Assembly: GCA_001898505.1 (NCBI GenBank)
Contig: MKTZ01000001.1
Coordinates: forward strand, 620,001 to 684,000
Direction of reading: 5' to 3'
Source: Sphingobacteriales bacterium 50-39
GTDB lineage: Bacteria; Bacteroidota; Bacteroidia; Chitinophagales; Chitinophagaceae
Length of the DNA stretch: 64,000 bases
Part shown: positions 33,982 through 42,428 of the stretch, piece after piece
Layout of the letters: the number at the start of each line of letters is the position of its first letter
Position numbering within the stretch: position 1 is the first letter of the stretch
Program-made: the position numbers and the translations under genes
Notes under the pieces: generated by a model
What the model saw: only the letters and a program-made list of their open reading frames with translations
The model's database searches: none
What the model was told of the DNA's origin: nothing

Positions 33982-35448
33982 CTACTGACCGGCCGGTCTT
34001 TTGGAAGTTACCAAACGGCGGATGTAGATGTCTTTTGTATCGTCCAGCTTTAGTGGGGGGCGACCGTCGGCCTGTAAGAGGTTTATTTCCACGTCCATTA
34101 CCTTAATGTTTTTTGCATGCCGGATGAAAAGGCCGTAGGCGGGCGTGACGTGGAACATGCCCGGCTCGGGGTATTTATCTTCCATCTCCGGTATTTGTTT
34201 TTTCGATTCTTCTTTTGAGCCACCTCCTTTGTGGTAGATCCTGATATTGTTCAAGGTGATGTCCTCTATGTAATGGCCCGGAATACCGGCGATGGTACAG
34301 GCGCCGGCGGTATCTACGTTGTAAGCGACGACGTTGCTGATGAGGACCCTTCTTATGGCGCCAACGGGAGTGCCTGCCGGTCCGCGCATACGGGCGCCCA
34401 GCCGGATGAAGATCGGGTCTCTGACGACATCCCGCATGGTAATGTTTGTGACCGTGACATCTTCGAGTAGTGCGCCGTCCACGGATTCGAGGGCCAGGCC
34501 TTTGCAATATTCAAAGACACAATTGGAAATGGTGATGTTCTTAAATCCCCCGTTGGATTCGGTACCGAACTTGATGCGGCCGATGGGGGAGAATTTATAT
34601 TTTGGATTTTCGGTGCGTTTGTAGGTGCCGTCCAGCAGCGTGCCTTCATCATAGCCGCTGACCTGGCAGTTGGTGATGGTGACGTTCTCCGTGGGTCGGG
34701 CGTAGCCCAGGGCGTATGAGCTTTTGAGGCAGATGGCGTCATCGTAAGGCGAGTTGACATAGCAGTTGGATACGCGTACGTTGCGGCAGCAGTCGATATC
34801 AACACCGTCCCGGTTGGTATCCATTTTGACATTGTCGAGGGTAAAGTTGTCCACGCCTGTTGCGAGGATGGCGAACCATCCCCCGTGGAGGATGGAGATG
34901 TCGCGGATAGTGACGTTGATGCAGCGAAGGAGGGCGATGGCTTTGTTGGCCGATTGTTTGCTGTCGCGGAAACTGCTGCGGTAGAGATTTTTTCCGTTGA
35001 TGAGACCCTGGCCCAGGATGGCGACGTCATGCAGGTCTTCTCCCCAGATGAGGCTGTTGTGCCAGTGGCTGTGACCCAGGTCCTGGTATTCGTTGCCCGG
35101 GCCCGGTTCTTCGTCGTCGTATTCGTTAGCGGTATTTACCGGTGCGGCAGTGATGGTGGCGCCCTGGTCTATGAAGAGGGTGATATTGCTTTTGAGGCGG
35201 ATGGAGCCGGAGAGGTAATTGCCTGCGGGGAGGTATACCGTCCCGCCGCCGGCCGCGGTAGCGGCGGCGATGGCCTGGTTAATGGCTCGGGCGTCAAGTG
35301 TTTTGCCGTCGCCCCGGGCTCCGAAGTCCTTCACGTTGAAGAAGGGGTTGGTGGGTGAGGCGATGGTCCAGTGGGTGGTGGAGAGGAGGAAGATGCCAAG
35401 GATAAATATATTTTTCACGACTTGTCGATTGAGGGGGTTACAGATCAT
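33982..35448 (-). CDS. Secreted GH28 polygalacturonase-type glycoside hydrolase
   Basis: 488 residues with a signal peptide (KNIFILGIFLLSTTHWTIAS). The right-handed beta-helix begins FNVKDFGARGDGKTLDARAI. Catalytic region: NRDGVDID (first Asp), PYDDAICLKSS (Asp-Asp pair), and GRIKFGTES (RIK motif). The canonical GHG motif appears absent, as in some rhamnogalacturonan-type or related GH28 proteins. The ATG at 35448 overlaps the end of the TonB receptor gene by 11 bases; a GTG at 35418 is possible. It is the last gene of the 20-kb polysaccharide locus. Confidence 0.92.
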   Translation of the reverse strand: MICNPLNRQVVKNIFILGIFLLSTTHWTIASPTNPFFNVKDFGARGDGKTLDARAINQAIAAATAAGGGTVYLPAGNYLSGSIRLKSNITLFIDQGATITAAPVNTANEYDDEEPGPGNEYQDLGHSHWHNSLIWGEDLHDVAILGQGLINGKNLYRSSFRDSKQSANKAIALLRCINVTIRDISILHGGWFAILATGVDNFTLDNVKMDTNRDGVDIDCCRNVRVSNCYVNSPYDDAICLKSSYALGYARPTENVTITNCQVSGYDEGTLLDGTYKRTENPKYKFSPIGRIKFGTESNGGFKNITISNCVFEYCKGLALESVDGALLEDVTVTNITMRDVVRDPIFIRLGARMRGPAGTPVGAIRRVLISNVVAYNVDTAGACTIAGIPGHYIEDITLNNIRIYHKGGGSKEESKKQIPEMEDKYPEPGMFHVTPAYGLFIRHAKNIKVMDVEINLLQADGRPPLKLDDTKDIYIRRLVTSKRPAGQ

Positions 35449-37876
35449 TTTTATGGGCAGCTTTTAGCAATTGTTTTCGTCCTTTTTCGATGGTCCTGTT
35501 CCAGTCGTAGCTGAGGGTCAGTCTGTAGTTGCGGGTATGGGAGGCCGACCATGCGTCCACGTTGAAGTTTGGCCCGTGGGTATGGGAAGTGTATTCCTGC
35601 TGTATGAATGGGTCTGCCACATTAAGGGTTATGATCAGGTGGCGCTGGAAGAGCTTATGCTGGATGGCAAGGTTCATATTGACCGTGGAGGAGGAGACGC
35701 CCTGCGGGCTGCCATAGCGGTTGAACTGGCTGGAGGCGCTGAAGCTCCAGGTCCTGGAGGGGTTGTAGCTCATATTGACGTTGGCAGAAAATGATCCGTT
35801 GTCCTGGTATTTATTGATCGTGTGATCGTATGCTCCATAGCGGGTATAGATATAATTTGCGCCGATGTTGGCACGGAGGGCGCGGGTGAAATTATAGCCC
35901 GACCATGTGCCCATATTGTATTCCGTCCGGTTGCTGATATTCTGCCAGGTCGTCCAGGTGACGCCGCCCGGCTGCAGCGTCGTGATCTGTGCGTAGATAT
36001 TATCGAGGATATTGCAACCCAGGCTGTAATTAAAATAGTATTTGGCTGTGCTCTTGTTGACATAGAGATCGAACTCGTGTCCCAGGGCCGGTCGCAGCCG
36101 GGGGTTGCCTGTTCGGATGTTGTAGGGGTCCGAGTAATCGATGCTGGGGTTCATTTCGTCGAGCCCTGGTTTGCGGACCACGCGACGATAAACCAGGGTA
36201 AGGGACCACTGGTCATCCCAGGTTTTGCTGATGTTGCCAAAGGGAAGCCAATTCCAATAAGTGTCGGTTGTGGTTTTAGGGGTATTGTAGAGGTCGAAGC
36301 GTACAAGGGTTCTTGTTAGTACCGTTCCTGCCGAGGCGACCAGGCCTTTGGCGAGGGTACGGCGAAGAGAGAGTCTCATATTGGTCCTGGCCTGGACGAA
36401 GTTAAGGTCGCTGCTCAGCGCGTCGTTGATGGGATAGCCGCCGGTGGACTTGTCCAATGCCGAGATGATGGCTTCTACCCTGTTGCTACTGTAGATATAA
36501 CTGCCGCCCACGGAAAGGAGTGTCTTTCCTCCGGCATCCAGGGGTCTGTCGTAGCTGCTGCGGAAGTCGTAGCCTTTTGTGTGGCTGAGGTTGTGCTGGC
36601 GCTGGGTGGAGTCATGATCCGTGGGGCTGCCGTCCGGATTGCGATATTGCTGGTAGAAGGATCTGTCGTCGAGGTTGGCGCTAAGATTGCCCGAGGTAGT
36701 GATCTCCAGCACTTCTTCGGGGAGCCCTCCTTTGTGCCTGAAGCCAAGGCTGGCGTAAGGGTTGGTATTATTCCCCTTGTCGGTGGTCGTCCTTTCGCTG
36801 AGGTTATAGGGTTGTTGCTGTGCGTTGAGACTGGCATAATCGGCCAGTGCGTGGTTGGAGAAATTATTCCTGTTGATCTGGAAGACGCTGCTCAGGGAAT
36901 TGCGTTTGTCGAGGTCATAGTCCAGGCTGATCCTTGCGTTGGGACGGGTATTGTTGTTGGTGTAACTGTTGTCTGCGTGCAGGTAGTTGGTGGAGTCGGC
37001 GTAGATATTCTCTCTTGCCGACCAGCCATTGCCCCTGCTGCGTGTGTAGCCTTCGGAGATGCTGGCGTTGAGGGAGAGGTTACGCTGTCTGTAGCTGATG
37101 TTGGTATTGGCGCCTGCTTCGCCGCGGGTGCCGCCGTAGATGCTGACGCGGCCACCGATGCCGATCCTGCCTTTGCGGGTCGTGATACTGAGTACGCCGC
37201 CTTCCTCATTGGCATATTCGGGCGGGGGATTGGTGAGGACCTCTATCTTTTCGATCATATTGCCAGGGAGGGCGTCCAGGAGATCCTGCAATTGCCGGGC
37301 GTCCAGGTTGACGGGTTTTTCATCAATGAGCACTTTGGGGGTTTTGCCTCTTACAGTAAGGTTGCCGTTGGCATCTGTGGAGACGAGGGGGACGTTGCGG
37401 AGGACTTCGCTGGCGCTGGCGCCTGCGCTCATGGGAGACTCCGCGGCATTGAAGGTGATGTTGCCGTTCCGGCTTTGCACCAGTGGTTTTTCCGCATAGA
37501 CGACTACCGCATCCATATCGGAGCTTTTAGGGTTCAGCTTAACGTCATTGAAGCTGAAGTCGGGGCGATCGCTTCGTATGTAAATGCTGTCTATGGACAG
37601 GGCGGTGAAACCAACTGCGGATATACGGAGGCGGTAGGTTCCGTAAGGGATCCTGTTGAAGGTGAAGGTTCCTTCCGCACTTGTGGCCATGGATTGACCT
37701 GTGGAGGGGCCTGTGAGGGGGATGATGGCAACGGTAGCGCCCGGGATGGGTTTTGCCGAGCCATTTTCCAGGATATTGCCTGTGATGGAGCCCTCGCCCT
37801 GCTTTTGGGCTTTGAGGCGGAAGGTGGTCATCAGGATGGACAGGGCGATGAGAAGGGTACTGTTAAAGCGGTGCAT
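35438..37876 (-). CDS. TonB-dependent outer-membrane receptor (OMP_b-brl_3 type)
   Basis: 812 residues. Signal peptide, then a carboxypeptidase-regulatory-like Ig domain (GSITGNILENGSAKPIPGATV, about residues 28-105), a plug region (VVVYAEKPLVQSRNGNITFN, then NLTVRGKTPKVLIDEKPV), and a large beta-barrel of the OMP_b-brl_3 family. These receptors take up peptides, siderophores or glycan pieces; there is no SusD partner, so the role may be auxiliary. It follows the 1508-residue gene by 9 bases and the GH28 start overlaps its stop. Confidence 0.9.
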   Translation of the reverse strand: MHRFNSTLLIALSILMTTFRLKAQKQGEGSITGNILENGSAKPIPGATVAIIPLTGPSTGQSMATSAEGTFTFNRIPYGTYRLRISAVGFTALSIDSIYIRSDRPDFSFNDVKLNPKSSDMDAVVVYAEKPLVQSRNGNITFNAAESPMSAGASASEVLRNVPLVSTDANGNLTVRGKTPKVLIDEKPVNLDARQLQDLLDALPGNMIEKIEVLTNPPPEYANEEGGVLSITTRKGRIGIGGRVSIYGGTRGEAGANTNISYRQRNLSLNASISEGYTRSRGNGWSARENIYADSTNYLHADNSYTNNNTRPNARISLDYDLDKRNSLSSVFQINRNNFSNHALADYASLNAQQQPYNLSERTTTDKGNNTNPYASLGFRHKGGLPEEVLEITTSGNLSANLDDRSFYQQYRNPDGSPTDHDSTQRQHNLSHTKGYDFRSSYDRPLDAGGKTLLSVGGSYIYSSNRVEAIISALDKSTGGYPINDALSSDLNFVQARTNMRLSLRRTLAKGLVASAGTVLTRTLVRFDLYNTPKTTTDTYWNWLPFGNISKTWDDQWSLTLVYRRVVRKPGLDEMNPSIDYSDPYNIRTGNPRLRPALGHEFDLYVNKSTAKYYFNYSLGCNILDNIYAQITTLQPGGVTWTTWQNISNRTEYNMGTWSGYNFTRALRANIGANYIYTRYGAYDHTINKYQDNGSFSANVNMSYNPSRTWSFSASSQFNRYGSPQGVSSSTVNMNLAIQHKLFQRHLIITLNVADPFIQQEYTSHTHGPNFNVDAWSASHTRNYRLTLSYDWNRTIEKGRKQLLKAAHKNDL

Positions 37877-37885
37877 GAATATATA

Positions 37886-40800
37886 TTACAGTGTGATTGA
37901 TGAGGCTGTGGGTTCCTGTTGGGGAGCGCTGATGAATTTGAAATAGCGGCCCATCCAGTAAGGCAGGAGGAAGACGTCACCGCCGCCCAGTTCGGACGCG
38001 CCGTTGGCTCCTTTATCGTCCAGCTCGAAGAGATTGCGATTGTGTTTGTTCTGAGGTCTTTCGTCCGGAGGGAGTACGCTTGCGGTGGGTTGCTCCATGA
38101 TATTTTCGGGAATAAAGTCCAGGTCCTGGCGGTGGCTGTTATGGATGGGCCAGGTGATGAGGTCCATGGGCATCCTTTTCAATTCCCAGACGGTATTGTC
38201 GAGGTCGAAAGATTTGGCGTCTGTGAGGGCGCCGTAGCAGAGGTTCCAAAGACCGTCCTTTGCCGGCCGCTTATAGTCCCAGTGGTCACGGATGGCTTCG
38301 CGGTATTGGGTTTTCAAGGCCGGAGTAAGGGCATAGGGGTAGAGGCCCCAGTAGGCGAGGAAGTACATTTCGTCATCGGAGTTATTCCATGCGCCTGATA
38401 ATTCTTTGCACCATGCATCCGCTGTGTCCGGGGCGGGGCCGATGTCTCTGACCGGGCGGGTGAGATTGGTGAGATAGTGTTGCTGATGCAGCAGCTCCAT
38501 TGCCCTGGTCCTGTACTTTTCTTTGCCTGTGAAGTGCCAGGCTGTTTGGAGGAAGGCGATGATATTGGAGGAATAGAGTTTTTTATCGCCTACCATGTCC
38601 GGGAACCTGTTGACATATTCCGGTGTCCATCTGCCCCAGAGGGAGGGTCTGCCGTCGAAGTCCACGAGGGTGAGGCCGTTGTCGACGATATAGCCAGTGA
38701 GCTGATCGATGAGGTGGATAGCTCGTTGCTGCATGTCCTTGTCGTCCATGTATTGGGCGATGAGGGTGAGGGCGAAGTACTGGCCTACTGCCTGGTCGCT
38801 GCTAGCCGATCCTCTCCAGTCCCATTCCGGGTCAGGTGAATGGCGCCAGCTGCTGGGCGTATGTGCATAACCGGGGTACCAGTAAGCTTCGATGTTCTGG
38901 CGATATTCGTCCTTGAATGTGACCGTACCTTTTCTTTCGATGCAGCGACCGAACAGGCCCGGGATGCCACTGAGGGTGAACAAGCGTTCCATGGCGTCGA
39001 AGGATTCGCGGCAGTTCTGCAGGGCTTCCTTGTCGCCTGTGGCGAGGTAGCGGAACATTTCTGCCGCCAGATACATGGAGGTCCAAAGGTTGTCGCTATC
39101 GTGGGGACCCATTTCCGCCGTGGATGGATCGCCTTTGGACATGTTGGTGTAGTCGCAGTAAAATCCATAACGGATATGGCGACGCCGGACGATGTCCTCG
39201 TAATACATGGCTTTCTGGTGGAGGGTCATCGGGGTGAAGTCGATTTTTGCGAGACCCTGGTCTGTCAGGACAAGCACCGCACGACTGGTATTGTGGCCAG
39301 TGGTTTGACCTGCTGCATAGCTGGTGTTGTTGCCAGTGGCTTTTGCCAGGCTGACAACGTGATCCCCCGGCAGCCATCTGCCGCCCGCGAAATAGTCGAA
39401 GCTGCCGTCCGGTGTGGCCATGAAAGCTCCTTTGGTGGAGCCGAGCCACAGGTGGCCGTCGATGGTCTCGATGGTGGTGAGGTCCGTGGCGGGCAGGCGT
39501 CTGTGGCATGGGCCGATGGGTTGGCAGGAAGGGAGAGAGAGTTGCCAATAGCCGTTGTGGGTACCTACTAGTATGTTGTTCTCAAGGATGGTGAAGCAGG
39601 TGAGGCTGTCGCCGGTGAAGGCGGGTGAAACTTTTTTTTCTGCTGGTGAGAAGGAGGAGAGGGTTTGGGTGGAAAGCAGCCAGAAGCGTCCTTGTCCGTA
39701 GCGGATCTTCAGGAGACGTTCCGTGCTATGGCCCGACCAGGTAATGTGATTGTCCCGGATCAGGGAGAGCTTGCTGCCGTCTGAGATCATATATTCTCCC
39801 GGGGCTCCGGCAGCCACCATATTTGCGCCCGGCATATCGTGAGAGGTGTAGAGCGTTCCTGCCCAGGCGTTGCTGAAGAGGGCTTTATCGTCGAGATAGA
39901 CCAGCTGATCGCCCGACAGGCAGATAGCTGTGATCTTTCTGTCACCCAGGGGTCTGTATATGTCGTCCTTTACCAGCGTACCCGGGGTGAGGAGTTGTCC
40001 TGCCCGTGGTTGCAGCAGGCCATCGTTGGAGAGCACCTGTGTATGACCGTTGCGATCAGTCAGAACTGTGCGGAGACCGGAGGTGAGGGTGGCGGGGTAG
40101 AAGCTCACGCTATAATCCTGCTGATAGGGGATGTCAGCGTATTGGGCGGCGTGTGCGGGTGACGTGGCGGTGAGGCCGGTGGGCCGGGGTGTTTCCGGGC
40201 CGCTGATCACTTTCAGGTATCTACCCATCCAGTAGGGGAGGAGCCAGATGTCGCCTGCGCTGTATTCCGAGTGCCCGTTTCCGTTATCATCCAGGTCGAA
40301 GCGATTGGCGTTGTGGCGGCTGATGGATAATTCATCGGGGGGCAGCACTTCGCGGATCGTCTGATGGCGGAAGTTGTCCGGTATGAACTCTATGTCCTTT
40401 CTGTCGCTGTTCTTAACAGACCAGTCTACCAGGTCCAGGGGATATTCCTGAAGATACCATATGGCTTCTTTAAGATCGAACTCCGGCGTACCTGTCATGG
40501 CTGTGAAGATGTTCCAGGCGCCTTCTTTTTCGGGTCTTTCGATCTGCCAGTGATCGATGATAGAGGCTTTGAACTTTGTCCTGAGCGTATCATTGAAGGC
40601 GTAGCGATAGAGGCCCCAGTATCCGAGGAAGTACATTTCGTCGTCCGAGTGATTCCAGTTCTCAGAGAGGCGTATGCTCAGGTCGTCGGCGTCGTGAGGC
40701 GCCGGGCCTATATCTTTCATGGGCCGCATGAGATTGTCGAGATAGCCGTATTTGTTCATCAATTCAAAGGCCTTTTCGCGGAAGATATTTTTGCCTGTGA

Positions 40801-42412
40801 AGCGCCAGGCTGTCTGGAGCATGGCGATGATATTGGAGGAGCAGATCTTTCTGTCGCCTACCATTTCGGGGCGGGCGTTGACATATTCCGGATTCCATCT
40901 TCCCCAGGTGGTTGGTTTGCCATTCCAGTCGATGAGATACATGTCGTGTTCGATGATATGGGTCATCAGGGCGTCGATGAGCCGTATGGCTTTGTGTTTG
41001 CAGGCTGTGTCGTCCACCAGTTCGGCAATGACGCCGAAGACGAAGATATGACCGATGGCTTCGTCGCTGCTGGTGGTGGATTTCCAGTCCCATTCCGGCT
41101 CAGGCGCTCTTTTCCATACCTGGGTGTCGGAGGCTGCGTAGCCCCTTCTTTCAAAGGAGCGGGCGGGGAAGCCTTTCAGGGGATTGACAGTATAGAGGCG
41201 TTCCATGGCGTCGAGGGATTCCCGGCAGTTCTGCAGCGCTTCGGGGGAGCGGGTTACAATGTAGCGAAAAGCCTCAGCGCCCAGGTACATGGAGGTCCAG
41301 AGGCCGTCGTTGTCCGAGTCTTCCACCGAGCCGGTGGTGATATCGCCGTCCTTCATCCTGGCCAGTGTGGCGTTAAAGCCCAGGCGGATGTGTCGTGCCC
41401 GTACCTGTTGTTCGAAGTACATCGCCTTGTCATAGAGCGTCATGTCTTTAAAGTGGATCTCGCCCAGCCCTTTGTCCGTGAGGATGAGGACAGATCCTGC
41501 GGGGCCCTCTGCGATGTCGGCTACTTTATCCGAGGGCAGCCAGCGGCGGGAGGCGTAGTAATCGTATTTGCCGTCTTTGCGGAGCTTGAAAGCGCCTTTG
41601 GCGGAACCGAACCAGGTTTGGCCGTCGATGAGGCGTATGACCGAAAGGTCCGGGCAGGGCAGCTTGCGGCGTATCCCGCCCTGTGGTTTTCCGGATGCGG
41701 CGTCCAGGGTGATATAACCATCATGGGTACCTACTAATACCATACGACTGTCGCCGGAGGGCGCGAAGCAGGTGAGGTCGTTGCCTTTATACAGCACGCG
41801 CAGCTCGTTGCCTGTGGGTTTGAAGATGGAAAACGTATTGGTGGTCAGTATCCAGAAGGAATGAGAGGATTTGTCGAACCGGATGTCCGTCACTTTTTCG
41901 CCGGGGCTGCCTTGCCAGGCCCATGTCCGCCGGCCATCCCTGTAGTATTGCAGCGAGGTGCCATTGGAGAGCAGGGAGCTGAGGTCGGGCGCTACCGAGA
42001 AGAGGGTTACGTCGGACATCTCGTGGCGTGTATAGAGTTTGCCTGCCCATGCGTTGCTCAGCACTGCCGCGTCATCCACGTAGACAAGCTGGCCTTCGCA
42101 GAGCCCTATATCCCTGATCTTTTTATCGCTGATCGGGCGATATGTTTTGTCGGGTCGCAGTTGGCCGGGGTATAGAAAGGCGCCGCCGGAGGGGCGCAGG
42201 GGGCCTTCGGAGGAGAGTACCTGAATGACGCCGTTCCTGTCGCAGACCACTTTGGAGAGGCGGGCATCGGTGGGCATCACATATTTGATACTATAGTCTT
42301 GTTTGAAAGGTTTGTCCTTATGAGCAGGCTGAACGGGCGGCGAAGGGTTTCGGGCAAAGGCGGCTGAGCCAAATGCTAAAAGCCAGCCGAGCATACATGC
42401 GCGTGTTGTCAT
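37886..42412 (-). CDS. Secreted 1508-residue protein made of two tandem propeller-plus-helical units
   Basis: After a signal peptide (MTTRACMLGWLLAFGSAAFA) the protein contains two homologous halves, about residues 36-738 and 761-1500. Each has an N-terminal beta-propeller-like part (paired landmarks YRPISDKKIRDI and YRPLGDRKITAI; SNAWAGKLYTRH and SNAWAGTLYTSH; VGTHDGY and VGTHNGY). A helical part follows (LWTSMYLGAEAFRY and LWTSMYLAAEMFRY; EWDWKSTTSSDEAIG and EWDWRGSASSDQAVG; WGRWNPEYVN and WGRWTPEYVN; SDDEMYFLGYWGLY and SDDEMYFLAYWGLY). Both halves end with LLPYWMGRY. No known enzyme family is recognised; conserved acidic pairs suggest a glycan-active helical toroid. It follows the GH20 fusion by 16 bases. 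Confidence 0.85.
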   Translation of the reverse strand: MTTRACMLGWLLAFGSAAFARNPSPPVQPAHKDKPFKQDYSIKYVMPTDARLSKVVCDRNGVIQVLSSEGPLRPSGGAFLYPGQLRPDKTYRPISDKKIRDIGLCEGQLVYVDDAAVLSNAWAGKLYTRHEMSDVTLFSVAPDLSSLLSNGTSLQYYRDGRRTWAWQGSPGEKVTDIRFDKSSHSFWILTTNTFSIFKPTGNELRVLYKGNDLTCFAPSGDSRMVLVGTHDGYITLDAASGKPQGGIRRKLPCPDLSVIRLIDGQTWFGSAKGAFKLRKDGKYDYYASRRWLPSDKVADIAEGPAGSVLILTDKGLGEIHFKDMTLYDKAMYFEQQVRARHIRLGFNATLARMKDGDITTGSVEDSDNDGLWTSMYLGAEAFRYIVTRSPEALQNCRESLDAMERLYTVNPLKGFPARSFERRGYAASDTQVWKRAPEPEWDWKSTTSSDEAIGHIFVFGVIAELVDDTACKHKAIRLIDALMTHIIEHDMYLIDWNGKPTTWGRWNPEYVNARPEMVGDRKICSSNIIAMLQTAWRFTGKNIFREKAFELMNKYGYLDNLMRPMKDIGPAPHDADDLSIRLSENWNHSDDEMYFLGYWGLYRYAFNDTLRTKFKASIIDHWQIERPEKEGAWNIFTAMTGTPEFDLKEAIWYLQEYPLDLVDWSVKNSDRKDIEFIPDNFRHQTIREVLPPDELSISRHNANRFDLDDNGNGHSEYSAGDIWLLPYWMGRYLKVISGPETPRPTGLTATSPAHAAQYADIPYQQDYSVSFYPATLTSGLRTVLTDRNGHTQVLSNDGLLQPRAGQLLTPGTLVKDDIYRPLGDRKITAICLSGDQLVYLDDKALFSNAWAGTLYTSHDMPGANMVAAGAPGEYMISDGSKLSLIRDNHITWSGHSTERLLKIRYGQGRFWLLSTQTLSSFSPAEKKVSPAFTGDSLTCFTILENNILVGTHNGYWQLSLPSCQPIGPCHRRLPATDLTTIETIDGHLWLGSTKGAFMATPDGSFDYFAGGRWLPGDHVVSLAKATGNNTSYAAGQTTGHNTSRAVLVLTDQGLAKIDFTPMTLHQKAMYYEDIVRRRHIRYGFYCDYTNMSKGDPSTAEMGPHDSDNLWTSMYLAAEMFRYLATGDKEALQNCRESFDAMERLFTLSGIPGLFGRCIERKGTVTFKDEYRQNIEAYWYPGYAHTPSSWRHSPDPEWDWRGSASSDQAVGQYFALTLIAQYMDDKDMQQRAIHLIDQLTGYIVDNGLTLVDFDGRPSLWGRWTPEYVNRFPDMVGDKKLYSSNIIAFLQTAWHFTGKEKYRTRAMELLHQQHYLTNLTRPVRDIGPAPDTADAWCKELSGAWNNSDDEMYFLAYWGLYPYALTPALKTQYREAIRDHWDYKRPAKDGLWNLCYGALTDAKSFDLDNTVWELKRMPMDLITWPIHNSHRQDLDFIPENIMEQPTASVLPPDERPQNKHNRNLFELDDKGANGASELGGGDVFLLPYWMGRYFKFISAPQQEPTASSITL

Positions 42413-42428
42413 GGTCGATGATTTATCA

